Shown: one piece after another, positions 1 through 11,293 of the stretch | Layout of the letters: the number at the start of each line of letters is the position of its first letter | How positions within the stretch are numbered: the stretch's first letter is position 1 | Origin: Alnus glutinosa | Lineage: Eukaryota > Streptophyta > Magnoliopsida > Fagales > Betulaceae | DNA: 64,000 bases | NCBI RefSeq assembly: GCF_958979055.1 | Contig: NC_084889.1 | Location: 35,345,951 to 35,409,950 of the forward strand | Direction of reading: 5' to 3' | Translations under genes and position numbers: made by a program | Notes under the pieces: model-generated | The model's input: only the letters and a program-made list of their open reading frames with translations | Told to the model about the DNA's origin: nothing | Databases searched by the model: none

Positions 1-375
1 TTTGGCATGCTTGGTCTTTTGAATGCTTGTTTGTTCTTGTGATCTCTTTAGGGAACTCTCACACTATCTACCATGATGGACAAACACGGGAAATGATAAT
101 GTTCTTCAAAATATTGTTGGAGGAGGCTCAATAGCTTATAGCTAGCTAAGTCGATCATGCACAACAGAATTGGTGCTCACATAAATTTTGCATGTAGACC
201 ACAGTGAAGTACATTGGAAAGTAATGCTATTTTTTACACCTATGTCATATCGGTTGACGTGGTGTATTTTAAGTAATTTTTCATGTCAATAATTTAAAAA
301 GAAAAGACACTTAAAACATATCAGCTGGTCTGACATAAATGTGATAAATAAGTGTGAAGTATATCATTACACATG
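1..375. repeat. Tandem-duplicated repeat, left copy
   Basis: Bases 1-375 recur at about 1279-1830 with scattered differences. Both copies share the run from 'ttggcatgcttggtctt' through 'gacaaacacgggaaatga', then 'ggaggaggct' and 'gttgacgt'. I see no coding sequence. The tail, with a 'tgtcaataa..ttaaaa' motif, resembles AT-rich stretches near 14520-14640 and 30350-30420, so it may include an old MITE. The left copy ends where a Helitron-like fragment begins. Confidence 0.75.
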
Positions 376-1214
376 CTAGCTCATAATCTGCGATGTGCGC
401 GAGATTCTTTATTATAATTTAATTTCAAAATTTAAACGCATAGTAAGAAGAATATCTTGATTTTAATTATCAAAGTACATAAAACACAAAAATACATAAA
501 AGCAACAAAAGGTTTCGATTAAATAGAAACCCATATTGAATCAATGTCAAATTTAACATCAACAAAACCACACAAAAAAAAAAAAAAAAAAAAAATGAAA
601 GCAAAGTCTTAAAAAAAAGAAAAGAAAAGAAAAATTATGTACTTCACCGCTCAGTTTTTCTCTTGAATGTCGCTGTTGGATGTTCTTGATTTCACAATTC
701 AAAATCTTTCAAACCCCAAAAAGAGAGAAGTAGAAATAACCAATCTAAAAGAGTAATATAATGTTTTAACCGACTTGTACGATTTCTTTCTTCACTATTT
801 TGTTGTACGCTGGAGCATTTTTTTTTTATAATAAATGCATGCAGTATTTATATGGTAGATTATGAGTAGTTAATGTAGTATGTTTTAAATTTTAAATTTT
901 GTCTCTATATGGTTTTGAAGAGTATTAAATTATGACAACATAATATTGCGCTTTCAATTTTTGAGCTTAATGAAATCCCATATAAGAAAACGTTTTGAAA
1001 TAAAATCTCAGAGATTTGTGCTTCAATTTTTTTTTTTTTCTTTTAAAAAAAACTCACCACTTAATGCTATAATAATACTTAATGCTATGCGAAAAAAAAG
1101 TTATTATTTTGGTTTCATGGAGATTCACAATCATAACTTTTCTATTAAAACACAATAAATTTAATTCAGAATGCCACATAGGTTGCAAAAAATAATTAAA
1201 AAATTACATAAACC

Positions 1215-1246
<32 letters not shown>

Positions 1247-1278
1247 CGTTAAGCTTTTTTCCTCCTTATCTCCCTCTT
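376..1278 (-). mobile_element. Internally deleted Helitron-like fragment
   Basis: The left edge (CTAGCTCATAA, then a GCGC-rich hairpin) matches the left edges of the Helitron at 48311 and its remnant at 44009. Bases about 560-1180 match about 50000-50590 of the long Helitron (shared 'aaattatgtact' and 'ataaccaatct' motifs and a run around 'gggtagttaatgta'). The middle of the long element is missing, so this is a deletion derivative. Read on the minus strand it ends in CTAG, but the next host base is C rather than the usual T. The right boundary is not defined. No intact gene is visible inside; short open frames are chance products of AT-rich sequence. Confidence 0.6.
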
Positions 1279-1830
1279 AGTTTTTGGCATGCTTGGTCTT
1301 TTGAACACTTATATGTTATTGTGATCTCTTTAGGGAACTTTCACACTATCGACCATAATGGACAAACACGGGAAATGAGAATTAGGGATGGGTATCGGTT
1401 CGGTCGGTTCGATTTTGGGTGTTTTTGGTTTGGTTACCGCTAAAGTCGGTTAATTCATCGACTTTATTTTGAAAACTTTTAATTTTGATATTTTTGGTTA
1501 AATCAAATAAGTCGGTTAAATTGCAATCGGATATTTTTTCCACTTCTAATGAGAATGTTAATTCAAAATACTATTGGAGGAGGCTAAATGGCTCATAGCT
1601 AAGTCGTGTACGACAGAATTGGTACTCATATAAGTTTTGCCCGTAGACCACAATGAAGTATATGAGAAAGTGATATTACTTTTTACATCCTTGTCAAATT
1701 GGTTGACGTAGTATTTTTTAAGTTGTTTTTCATGTCAATAACTTAAAAATAATAAAAGAAAATTATTTAAAACATGTAAGCCGGTACAACATGAATATCA
1801 TAAATGAGTGTGAAAAATAATATTACTCAT
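1279..1830. repeat. Tandem-duplicated repeat, right copy
   Basis: This is the second copy of bases 1-375, lengthened by a 166-bp MITE at 1383-1548. Outside the MITE, the order of motifs is the same as in the left copy. The copies are far enough apart in sequence that the duplication is not recent. Confidence 0.75.
1383..1548. mobile_element. hAT-type MITE, 166 bp, with 8-bp target duplication
   Basis: The element runs from TAGGGATGGG to CCACTTCTA and is flanked by the perfect 8-bp direct repeat ATGAGAAT (1375-1382 and 1549-1556). The left repeat copy at about 95 reads straight across this site, so it serves as an empty site. An 8-bp duplication with TAGGG-like ends is the hallmark of hAT elements. 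The inside is made of 'cggtt' and 'gtcggtta' motifs and holds no gene, so the element is non-autonomous. Confidence 0.88.
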
Positions 1831-2245
1831 ATAAGGGAGCTTCAATATATCTACGTCTCTACTGGTTACTGCAATTGGGCTGTGATTGGAAATCAAACAA
1901 AACTCCACTTAGGGCTAGTAAATATCATAAATTGATTACAAAATATTTTCTCTGTTAATTTTATTAACAACAAAATAGTCTTCAAATAAACTACAATAAG
2001 ATAAGCCTAAATTGATTAGAACTCCATCGATAAAATTAATCATAATCCTAATCTTAAAACAATGTAATAATCCTTATTAATGAAATCCTAATCTAACACA
2101 ATTTCTAATTCACTATTTCACTTTAATCCCCATCCCTATCATTCTTTTCGGCTTTAAATGGACCTTGTTTGGGCCTATTGAGCTTGCCATCACCATCGAA
2201 GTGGTCCGGTCCATTGGTACAGGGAACATTCCTGCGGCTCGGATT
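1831..2245. other. Intergenic, no gene seen
   Basis: AT-rich spacer between the tandem repeat and the Pack-MULE-like element. I see no conserved coding frame, RNA gene or clear repeat structure here. Confidence 0.6.
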
Positions 2246-2579
2246 GAGCATCAGTATTGAACTCTCTAATTTGAACTTTTCACCAAATATTAGAGAAAGT
2301 TGTCAAAAATACCTCTGTATTGAACTCTCTATCCTTTCTCCAAACTACCTCATATGAGAAAACTTCTCTAAATTTAACCCTCACAACTCTTACGCCATTC
2401 AATAAAAAATATCATTTTATTCTGCTTCCCGCACCTTTCCTTGCCTTCCGTCTTCCCTTCCATTTCTCTCAGTGCCTTCCGTCTTCACTTTCTCCCCATT
2501 TGCTCAAAGAAAGTCTAAGAGGACCTTTTGAAAATCTGGATATGGACAGCATAGATACGAACGTTCGTCGGTGGTCTCC

Positions 2580-2666
2580 ATGTCCTCTACCGTCTGATCC
2601 CTCCCCCTCCTCACCTTCCTCTTCCTCCTCCTCTCCTCTGCGTTCGCCTCCGAGTCAGATCACAAG
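2580..2666 (+). pseudogene. TM9SF (EMP70) first-exon fragment
   Basis: From ATG 2580 the frame reads MSSTV, a stop (TGA 2595-2597), then a hydrophobic signal-peptide run LTFLFLLLSSAFASESDHK ending exactly at an AAG/GTAAAG splice donor (2667). The ASESDHK motif right after a signal peptide, with an intron at that lysine, is how plant transmembrane-9 superfamily proteins begin; these are Golgi/endosomal nonaspanins. Only this exon and the start of its intron are present, and the rest of the gene is absent. The early stop and missing body make it a captured fragment rather than a gene. The upstream CT-rich stretch may be its old 5' UTR. Confidence 0.7.
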
Positions 2667-3093
2667 GTAAAGTTGCTCTCTCTGTTCCTCTACCTCTAGT
2701 TCCTCTCTCTGATGGAGGCAGAAGGTTTTGTGTGTCTGTTTATTGAAAAAAGAAGGAAAGAAAAATTAAAAGCAGCAGAAAAATTTTGGTGAAGAATAAG
2801 TAGTTTCGATTGGGCGTTTCGTGGTTTTGGATGATTTTGTTTGTGGGGTGTTCATTTTTGGGAAGAATCGAGACTTGGTGGAAAGGAAATTGGGGATTTT
2901 ACTGGAAAAAAAATTCATGGGTCTGGTGGGATTTGGGCTAATTTGTGGAACTTAAAAGTGGGTAGGTGATAATTTGGGGGTTTTGGTCATAATTTTTGAT
3001 TTGTAAGTTTGATTTCGTCTCTTTCCACTTCTACAAATTGGGTGGTACTGTGTTGGTGTTTGGCTGATTGTGGTGGGATTGTTTTTTTTGTAG

Positions 3094-3947
3094 GAAAATT
3101 TGATGTCCATACAGTTAAGGGGTTTGTGAATGGCATTGAGGGTGAACTTGATGAGAGTGATGAGGGGGAAGATGATTTAGAAACGGGGGATGAGTTTGAT
3201 TGGGATTCTGATGAATTGGAAGCTAAGTTAATGGAGGAAGAGGATGAGGAAAAGCTGGATTTGGATGGATTTGCCCCGGCGGGGGTTGGTTATGGTAATA
3301 TTAACGAGGACACATTTGAGAAGGTGAAGAAGAATAAGGTGCCGAAAGCGGAGAAGAAGAAGATGGCTAGGGAGGCTCAGAAAGAGAAAGAAGAGGTCAC
3401 AGTGTGTGCTCGGTGTCGTTCACTGAGGAATTATGGGCAGGTGAAGAACCAAACGGCTGAAAACTTGATACCAGATTTTGATTTTGATAGGTTGATCGCT
3501 ACCCGGTTGATGAAACCCACTGGGAATGCCAGCACTATTGTTGTGGTTATGGTTGTTGATTGTGTTGATTTTGATGGCTCTTTCCCGAAACGGGCAGCAA
3601 AATCGTTGTTTAAGGCATTGGAAAGAGCCAGGGATGACCTGAAGCTTGGCAAAAGGTTACCAAAGCTTGCTCTTGTGGCTACAAAGGTGGATCTCCTGCC
3701 ATCGCAAATTCCACTTGCTAAGTTAGATAGATGGGTTTGGCATCATGCTAAGGCTGGAGGTGCCCCAAAGATCAGTGGGGTTTATTTGGTTAGTTCCCGG
3801 AAGGATTTGGGTGTGAAGAATCTGTTGTCCTTCGTCAAGGAATTAGCTGGTCCTCGAGGGAATGTGTGGGTAATTGGGGCTCAGAATGCTGGCAAGTCTA
3901 CTCTAATCAACGCACTTGCAAAGAAAGAAGGGGCAAAAGTTGGATGA
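3094..3947 (+). pseudogene. BPG2: BPG2 (YqeH-type chloroplast GTPase) gene fragment
   Basis: An open frame of about 283 codons follows an acceptor-like ttttttgtag (3090-3093). It matches the middle of BRASSINAZOLE-INSENSITIVE-PALE-GREEN 2, a circularly permuted GTPase needed for chloroplast rRNA processing. Visible in order: an acidic stretch, DGFAPAGVGYGN, the zinc-site half CARCRSLRNYGQVKN, a VVDCVDFDGSFPKRAAKS block, the G4 motif TKVD, G5-like VSSRKD, and the P-loop GAQNAGKSTLIN. Homology stops at EGAKV followed by Gly-TGA. The G2 and G3 motifs and the C-terminal half (Arabidopsis protein about 660 aa) are missing, as is the transit peptide. It cannot be a working GTPase by itself. The frame also lacks a convincing ATG before codon 46. 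It lies inside the Pack-MULE-like element, next to a TM9SF exon. Confidence 0.82.
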
Positions 3948-4165
3948 AGAGAGTTGGCTAATTGTTAGTGCAATTTTGATGTTCATGAAAGTAGTTAGTT
4001 AAAGTAGTTATTCTCAAAATTAATAAAAAATAATATATAGTTAAAATAGAAAAATATTTGGAAAGTTTGATGTAGAAGCTACTTTAAAGTGATGGATAAA
4101 ATAAGAAAAGTAGATTGTTTGGCTTAAATTTGGAGAAAAATTTAGAGAGCTTGATAATGATGCTC

Positions 4166-5139
4166 TATAAGACCTAACACAATAGTTTTTTATTTATTTA
4201 TTTATTTATTTTTCTTTTCTCTCTCTAATTATAACACAATGGTGTTCAAAACCATGTAATTATCTTTTATAATAAATAGCAACAAAACTAGTTAGTCTTT
4301 TAAAAATACCTTAGCAAATGTAGCATTTTTTTTTGGTAGGTAGCAAATACAGCATTTTTTGTTGGTTTCTCTAATGGAATTGTCGAACTGATCTTATAAA
4401 ATGACAAATTAAGTACAACGTTCAATAGTGAAAATATAAAAAATGCAATAGTGATAATATAAAAAATGCAATAGAATATTTCTGCAAGATAACAATGAAT
4501 ATCCCTTAACGATATAGTTTCTTTTGTGAGTCGGTGAGTCACACGATTAGATTACGCCTAACATGATGAATGTTCAAATTCTGCAAACAGTGCATTACTC
4601 TTGCCGTCACAATTAGGTGGCCATAAGCAAATATAGCATTTGATTGCTAAGTTATGTGGAGCATGTGGCGATTAGGATAAGAGGTTTGTTTGCAAAATAG
4701 TAGAATTTAGAACTTTTTATAGCTTGCTAACTTATATCTAAAGCAAATCCTTGCTTTGAAGAAACAATTTTATATTTAGAAAAAGTAAAACTACAAATTT
4801 TTAAAAAAGTAATTCTAGAAACTATATTTTTATTCTACATTAATTATTCTACAATACTGATACGACAGTGACATAGTATCATAATCTTGATTTTTTTTTT
4901 TTTTAACAACAATCAATACAAAAATTAATTAAAACTACATAAAATAAAAATATATTTTTTAACATTACTCTTTAAAAAACGCAATTAACTTTGTCAAATT
5001 ACAAATCACATCTCGACATTAACTATGTGTTTGGCGTATTGTAATACTTTTCACATAATTTTGCATAATTAATGTCTCTCTCCTCTATTTTTCTAGTAGA
5101 TAATATTTTCCTCCAACCTTTTCCTATAATTTATGGAAA
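4166..5139. other. Intergenic, AT-rich, no gene seen
   Basis: About 1 kb of AT-rich DNA with poly-T and ATTT runs (about 4190-4212 and 4890-4903) and a recurring 'gcaaatatagcattt' motif near 4315, 4350 and 4625. No conserved frame or structured RNA is seen. Confidence 0.6.
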
Positions 5140-5810
5140 ATGATAAATTTACAACAACACCCCCTCACATGGGGTGGGCCCTACACACTGGGCCCCACCC
5201 CATATGAGGGGGTGTTGTGGAGTTGTTGTGTAGGTATCAAGGCCCATAATCTATTACAAATTGGGTTTGTTATTTGCACTTCAAGTGCACATGGAAAATG
5301 ATTAAAACACTCACACTACACAACAATGACACAATACCAAGGCACAATGGAGAGGGACCAATACATGGACCCCACTCTATTATGCCTGGGATTTGATTCT
5401 TGTACAACACCAATACAACAACTGTACAACAACCCCTCACATGAGGGTGAGCCCCAGTATGTGGGACCCACCTTCATATGAGGGATTGTTGTACAGTTGT
5501 TGTATTGGTGTTGTAAATCTAACATTTTCCATTATGTCTTGGTGTTGTGTCATTGTTGTGCATTGTGAGTGTAAGGATCACTCCCCAGTGCACAATATGG
5601 GCACAACATTCCCTCACATGAGGTGAGTCCCAGTATGTGAGGCCCGAGGAGTGATCCTTACACTTACACAACACAATAATGACACAACACCATCTTACTC
5701 CATTGTGTTTTAGTGTTGTGTCATTGTTGTATAGTGTGAGTGTTTTAATCATTTTTTGTGAAGTCCATCCCTATTTGAGGGGGTGTTGTACCCCTACGTG
5801 CAAATAGCAT
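5140..5810. repeat. Cluster of nested foldback (MITE-like) elements
   Basis: Several long inverted repeats sit inside each other. The outer arms are 5300-5335 and 5717-5752 (ATTAAAACACTCACACTACA against its reverse complement). Inside lie a hairpin at about 5399-5512 with arms ACAACACCAATACAACAACT and a second at about 5536-5692 with arms around GTGTAAGGATCACTCC. To the left is a shorter hairpin around 5158-5215 (CCCTCACATGGGGTGGG). The unit 'acacaacaatgacacaacac' is common to several arms. Short open frames here come only from the palindromes. Confidence 0.75.
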
Positions 5811-6474
5811 ATTCCATTTCCATTACAAATTAATTCTCGTGGACCACATAGCTGGCATAATCCGAAAATATCAAAATAATTATCGAGCGTAATTAGAAAT
5901 ACCGCGAATTAGCATAATAAGGACAAAGAAGGGTAATCCCGTAATTCTGTTGATTCACAAGCCCTTTTATACCCTCGGGAAGCAGTAAACACGCTTAACT
6001 ATCTAAGATTTCGAATCCTTAAAAAACCAATCTCCTTCTTTATCTCTCTCTCTCTCTGCGCCAAACCGACTCGTTCCTTTCTCTCGAATTCCCAGAAATA
6101 AAAGATTTTTATTATTTCTAAAAGTACGAACATAAATTAAAAGAAAAGCATCGAGAAAATACCTAAATAAATAAATAGAACTAATTGGATGGTGATGAAA
6201 TCTTAGAATCCAAACACACCCAGAAAACCCTAAACCAAACAACACGTTCTTCGCTCCCTCTCTGTCTCTCTCTGTCTCTCTCTCTCTCTGCCCCCCCCTC
6301 CCTTTCTCTAGAATCAACCACTTCTCTCATCCTTCAATCTCAGCCGTTCGATTGACCGTTTTCAGATCTTGATCTAGAACCTTCCAAGCCTCTTCCGGCT
6401 AGATTACATACCTTTTTGCGGCCAGATCTGTCACACGCGCCTCGGAATCCGATTACGCGCTTGGTATTACAGCT
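5811..6474 (+). promoter_or_regulatory. Promoter and 5' leader of the PHD-finger gene
   Basis: This is the upstream region of the gene starting at 6475. It holds a TATA-like 'ttttatacc' near 5966, a (CT)n tract at about 6043-6057, and a second, interrupted CT tract at about 6255-6290. CT-rich leaders close to transcription starts are common in plants. The exact start of transcription cannot be read from sequence alone. Confidence 0.45.
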
Positions 6475-9400
6475 ATGGTGGAGAACGGGAGGCCTCTGAA
6501 GCGGATGAAGAGGCGCGTGACGGCGGATCTGCACGATTTCCTGACGTTTCCTTCGTCGTCGGTGGACGGCGATAACAGATTCCCTGGCGGACCCTTCAGG
6601 ACGCGCGTGAAGGAGTTTCTGACGAGGAACGCGCTGCTCCCGCCTCCCTCGTCGCTGTTTCCGCACCTGCTGACGTGGCAGATGCTGTTCCGGGTGGGAG
6701 ATCTGACGGATGGTCCCGATTCGCTCCCTGCGGTGGTCTGCCTCGACATCGTCGAAGAGGACGTGACGAGATCCAGATCCGTTTACTGCGATCAGTGCCG
6801 AGTGGTTGGTGAGTCGACTCACTGAGTTGTTGACCGATTATCTCTCTTGTTTGAATATCTCGAACTCGCTTTGATTTCGTCGGAAAATATCGTGATCATA
6901 GACTTTATATTAATTAACTTACGATTGCTTTTTCACAAAAAAAAAAATAAAAAAATTAACTTACGATTGAGCGACTAATGAAAGATGAATGCCTAGAGGC
7001 TAGAAGAAAAAGAGAGAAAAATAAGAAGAATAATGATAGAGGAGAATTTGGACATCATATTCTCGCGATTGAAACGCGAGAGGGTATGAGATGGATTTTT
7101 TTTCTTATGGTACATTACTATGCTTTCATTGCTTTGTGGGTCCAGCTGACACGATAAGACACTGAAGGGTGGGGCCTATGGTTGAAAAAGACATCGGCTT
7201 TTGCTATTTATTTACACGTGGCACGCATACGGACCAGCTTGTCCAAGCATATGATGGGACAGACTGCTTTCGCTATTGCGTGACAGCTATTATTATTTGA
7301 CTTTTTTTTTTAAAAAAAGAGGACGGCTATTACTCTAAAGCTGTCTATTCTAGTTCACGCTTGACTAGTGTTTTAACGCATGTTCTATTAGACCATTCTT
7401 CGTAGCCTCGTAAAATTTTATTAGCTAAAATAATTAAAAATTATTTTTCTTTATGTTTATTTAAATAATTTTTTTCAAAATGATTCTATTTAAATAATTT
7501 TTTCAAAATGGAAGTTTTATGACGCATGAGAAAGAAATAAGAACAAAAAAAAGAAAGAGAGAATTTTTTTTATAGCATTTTATTGATTTGGTGAGTGAAC
7601 AGTGCTCACTATGGTTGGTGAGTACTGTTCACTCACCAAAACTTTTTGTATGTTTTCACTAAATTCCGCGTGAATTTTGGTTGGAGTCACCTGAAAATTT
7701 TGTTTAATTTCGTTGTTTATTATTTTTAGTATGAAATTTATAAGCTTTGCTGACTGAAGTTTTTCGAATTAATCGAATATATTATGAGTTTTGGAGGAAA
7801 TTGGCAGTTTGACAATTTTGTTGTTGAGGTGGTGGTGGTGGTTGTTTTTTTTTTTTTTAATAAACTTTATGAAAAAAAATACAACCTTTGTTGTTGGATT
7901 GCACCTTAGATTTGTATTGCGAGCTTGGATCATTTGGCATTAGGTGGTTGCTAACAAATGTTAAGAAACAATGAACAATATTGCTGCAATTACTGAAATT
8001 AGATAAACTCAGACTGTGCAGTATATGAAATTTTCTGGTGAATGTTAGGTATAACAAAAATCTGTGACATTAAGTGGAGTGTTCCACTCTGATTTTTGAG
8101 CTGGGACATTGCTAAGATGTGGCTTCCAAATTTTTGTTACAACAGTTTTGATCTTTTATTTTCTTTTCAATTCTCAGGTTGGAGTGGCCATCCAGTATGT
8201 GGGAAACGTTTTCATTTTATCATCAAAGCTGATGGTAATTCCATTGGTGGTTATCACAAGCCATGCATGTGCTGCGGAGATGTCTTGCACTTGTCAGAAT
8301 CCAAGTGAGGGCCTTAAATTCTTTCCTCATCTGCCTTTGTTTATGTACATTCTAAGTGTAACTCTCGTGTGGGATTACTTTTTATTTCTATTGTACTCTT
8401 TGCGACATCGATATCTGAAGTGAAATGGTGTCAGATATGTGTGATTATAATGATGGCATATGTATTTATTCTGGATATGCATGCGTCTTATGCATGATTG
8501 CATGAGACTCTCTGAGCAATGATGCAATAGGTTTTTCAATGGGTTTTAGATGCTTTTGGAACTGACCCTATATGTTTTTATTTAGTCTCTTTCATATTTT
8601 CATTTACATATCTGAGGTGTTATTAAAATGTTTCATTTACAAGAAAATTTCATAAAGGATATCATCAGCACTAAAATAGTTTTCATAGTTTGTTCTTGTA
8701 TGGACAATGTGAATCTTATAGCTTTTGAGATCTCTGGGATTGATTTCATAGCTGTTAAACTGGTTTTATACAGAATTGCATCATTTTGCTACCTCTAATT
8801 AGTTTGAAAATGATGATATGATTTTTTGTGTCCATGATTTTTTCTTATTTGATGTGTTCTTTATTTCAGGTGCAAGTCATGCAACCATGTGACAAGTACA
8901 GATGATGTTGAAGATTGGGTGTTTAACCAATTGGAGAACACAACTCATCTTTTACATGGTGTAGTCCATTCAAATGGTTATGGCCACCTTCTTAGGATTA
9001 ATGGTAGGGAAGGGGGCTCGAGGGTTGTTTCTGGATATCATATCATGGACTTCTGGGATCGCCTTTGTAAAATACTTGGTGTCAGGTTAGGATTTTTTAT
9101 TTTAATTACATCTTGTTTGTATGGTAGTTGAAGTGTTTCTGTTGTGTATGAACAAATTAGTTTCAAATCCTCCATATTTTTTTTTTCCTTTCCTCCCCAA
9201 AAGTCCACTTCCCCACCACATGCCAATATTGTCTAGAGTTCAGTGAAATGGTCTGTTTTGTAAACTTTTAAGTGGAAGATGTATTAGGATTAGATAGCAC
9301 AGGCTACTTCTTTAAAGTAGTCGGATGAAAAAAATGCAAAGAATCTGATTTTTTATTTTTTGGCTTTGGTGGTTAGTTTTGTAATCTATTTAATATTGTT

Positions 9401-11293
9401 TACTGGAGACCAAAGACTATTAATGCAGTTGTATCTTGGTGCTATACCTGTCAAGGTTTTCATTGGTCTCATGATATGTTAATGATCTTGTGATTATGCT
9501 TTCTTTTCAAATCAAGGACTATTTGAGCTACTAATTTTCTCTGAGATTGACAGTTGATGTCTATGTTCTCTATCATTTCATACTTGATGTTTCTTTCCTT
9601 TTTGGCCCCCCTTTTCCTGATGCATTCCCTGATTGATGGCCTTAGTCCCATATGAATTATTTTAATTATAGTCATGATATAAAGTTCAATTTTAATTTGT
9701 TAATTCATTATTCACTTGTCTACACATTAACAGAAAAGTGAGTGTGATGGATGTGTCAAAAAAGTATGGGTTGGAGTACCGGCTGCTTCATGCCATCACC
9801 GAAGGCCATCCATGGTACGGTGTCTGGGGTTATGAATTTGGTGCTGGTAGCTTTGCCCTCACTTTTGATGCCTACAAAATGGCTGTTGAAACCCTCTCTA
9901 GCCTTCCGTTATCCATCTTCCTCTCCCAGAAACTGGAACCCCAAACCCGCCTGCAGGCTATTATCTCACATTACCAGTCCTTGTCGGAGCGTGAACTTGT
10001 AAATATAAGAGATCTCTTTCGATTTTTGATGAGTTTGATCCATGATGCTCACAAGTCTTCGTCAAGGGTTGATGATGTCACCTGCAAGAAGCGCCAAGCT
10101 TGCACTTCAGTGGTCTTGAGTTCTTGTACTGGGAGCAACATTGAACGGGTGGAAGCAGCCTTGCTTAGAGTTCTTCTTGCAGTTTCGGGTTCTAATTGGG
10201 TAAGTTGTCGATCTCTTAGAGGTGCCGTATACAAGGTGGGTCCTCCGGAGGTTATCGATTACTGCCTTGGGAAACTTGAAGGGAAATTGGCAGCAGAAGG
10301 GATGGTAATAAAAGCTCGATGCAATCCTGATTCAGGTGCTCTTGAATACAGGTGAGTTGTCATTCTTGGTCCTCATAACCTGTTTATTACCCATTTTACT
10401 GTGTATTTATATACTCTTTGGTTGGATTTATACACATTGTCCTTTATTTTTACAGACTCGAGCCTGGGAGTGGTTCCATTGGTGAAATGACTGCTTGCAA
10501 TGATTCTTCCGTCTTTAACTGCTCATCTGAAGAAAATCGTGAGCGGGATCTCAGATACTTGTATGAATCCTTGCTCCATCCTCAAACTATGGTAATTAAT
10601 GGCCATCAGGCAACAAGGGATCTTGCAGTCAGCTCAGCAGAGAAGCTCCTTGACTGCAAGCACTTTGTGAAAGACTACAGGGTTGAAATAGTTTCGTCAA
10701 TCACAAATTCGTCTGTAATATGCCTGTCATGCGAGGTGGAGCTCATAGATGAATCTGAAGATTCTGCCGTAAAGCCACCTCCCGAGTTAATTATCCTGCC
10801 CCCGAATGCTACCGTATCTGACCTCAAGCTCGAATCATCAAAAGCTTTTCAAGAGGTGTATCTGTTGTTTAGTAGATTTCGAGCTGAAGAGCTATGTGGC
10901 TACGGCGGTGTAGATGACACCACCCAGGTCAAGTTCTTGTTAGGGTCGACTGAATCTGTTCGAGTGCGTGGAATATGCGTTGGGAGTAATGGACTGAGTA
11001 GGTTTAGAATGGAGAGGGGAGTTGAGAGGTGGACAGTGGATTGCTGCTGCGGGGCGAAGGACGATGATGGGGAGAGAATGTTGGCTTGCGATACTTGTGG
11101 CGTGTGGCGACACACTCGGTGTTCTGGTATCGAGGACTCGGAATCAGTCCCTGCCAAGTTTGTTTGTCACAGATGCAGGAGCTCCGATCGAAATGCCAAA
11201 GCCACCGGGCACTGCAAGGATGAGACAGTCACCGATGTCGGTGGCAGCAGCTGCTTTGGAAAGTGCTTGACAACTCCTTTTGATGTTCGCTGA
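6475..11293 (+). CDS. PHD-finger protein of the At1g33420/MS1/MMD1 family
   Basis: Five exons join in phase: 6475-6808, 8178-8304, 8870-9085, 9734-10351 and 10456-11293. They give 710 codons plus TGA, close to the roughly 700 aa of Arabidopsis At1g33420. The start MVENGRPLKRMKRR carries a basic, nuclear-signal-like run. The middle has family blocks (CDQCRVVGWSGHPVCGKRFH; YHKPCMCCGD; GYHIMDFWDRLCKILGVR; LHAITEGHPWYGVWGY). A C4HC3 PHD finger lies at about residues 628-672 (CCCG..CDTCGVWRHTRC..CHRC). This family acts in the nucleus as chromatin readers and transcription regulators; MS1 and MMD1 control pollen development. The finger suggests histone-H3-tail binding, but the exact role of this member is unknown. 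All splice sites are GT-AG. Intron 1 (1.37 kb) contains a 17-bp-stem hairpin. The gene looks intact. Confidence 0.9.
7587..7640. repeat. Perfect 17-bp inverted repeat in PHD gene intron 1
   Basis: TTTGGTGAGTGAACAGT (7587-7603) is followed by its exact reverse complement (7624-7640) with a 20-base loop that repeats 'tggtgagt'. The surrounding AT-rich sequence (about 7370-7660) has tandem 'tttaaataatttttt' motifs, so this may be the terminal hairpin of a MITE. Confidence 0.6.

Larger units (their letters stand above)
2246..4165 (+). mobile_element. Pack-MULE-like element carrying two host gene fragments
   Basis: The left edge (GAGCATCAGTATTGAACTCT) and the reverse complement of the right edge (GAGCATCATTATCAAGCTCT) form imperfect terminal inverted repeats that continue with CTAA-TTT and TC-CCAAAT motifs. 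A subterminal copy of the left motif recurs at about 2318-2345. Ends starting GAGCATC with TCTCTAAAT are common in plant Mutator-like and Pack-MULE elements (family knowledge). Inside are a TM9SF first exon and a BPG2 exon, two unrelated genes. I could not identify a 9-11 bp target duplication, so the exact ends are tentative. No transposase is visible. Confidence 0.55.

Noticed and set aside
2320-2670. 116-codon serine/proline-rich frame over the TM9SF exon
   Set aside because: It starts at a non-ATG codon and is out of frame with the recognisable TM9SF signal peptide (ASESDHK). It is a shadow.
3009-3093. N-terminal extension of the BPG2 fragment
   Set aside because: The frame begins with TTG and lies before an acceptor-like ttttttgtag. 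The residues do not resemble BPG2, so it is treated as intron.
5316-5752. Overlapping frames on both strands in the foldback cluster
   Set aside because: They repeat the palindrome (NNCTTIPHM-type peptides in both directions) and do not match a protein family.
6340-6822. 160-codon minus-strand frame opposite PHD exon 1
   Set aside because: The plus-strand frame is conserved, ends at a proper splice donor and continues into family blocks. The minus frame is a shadow caused by high GC.
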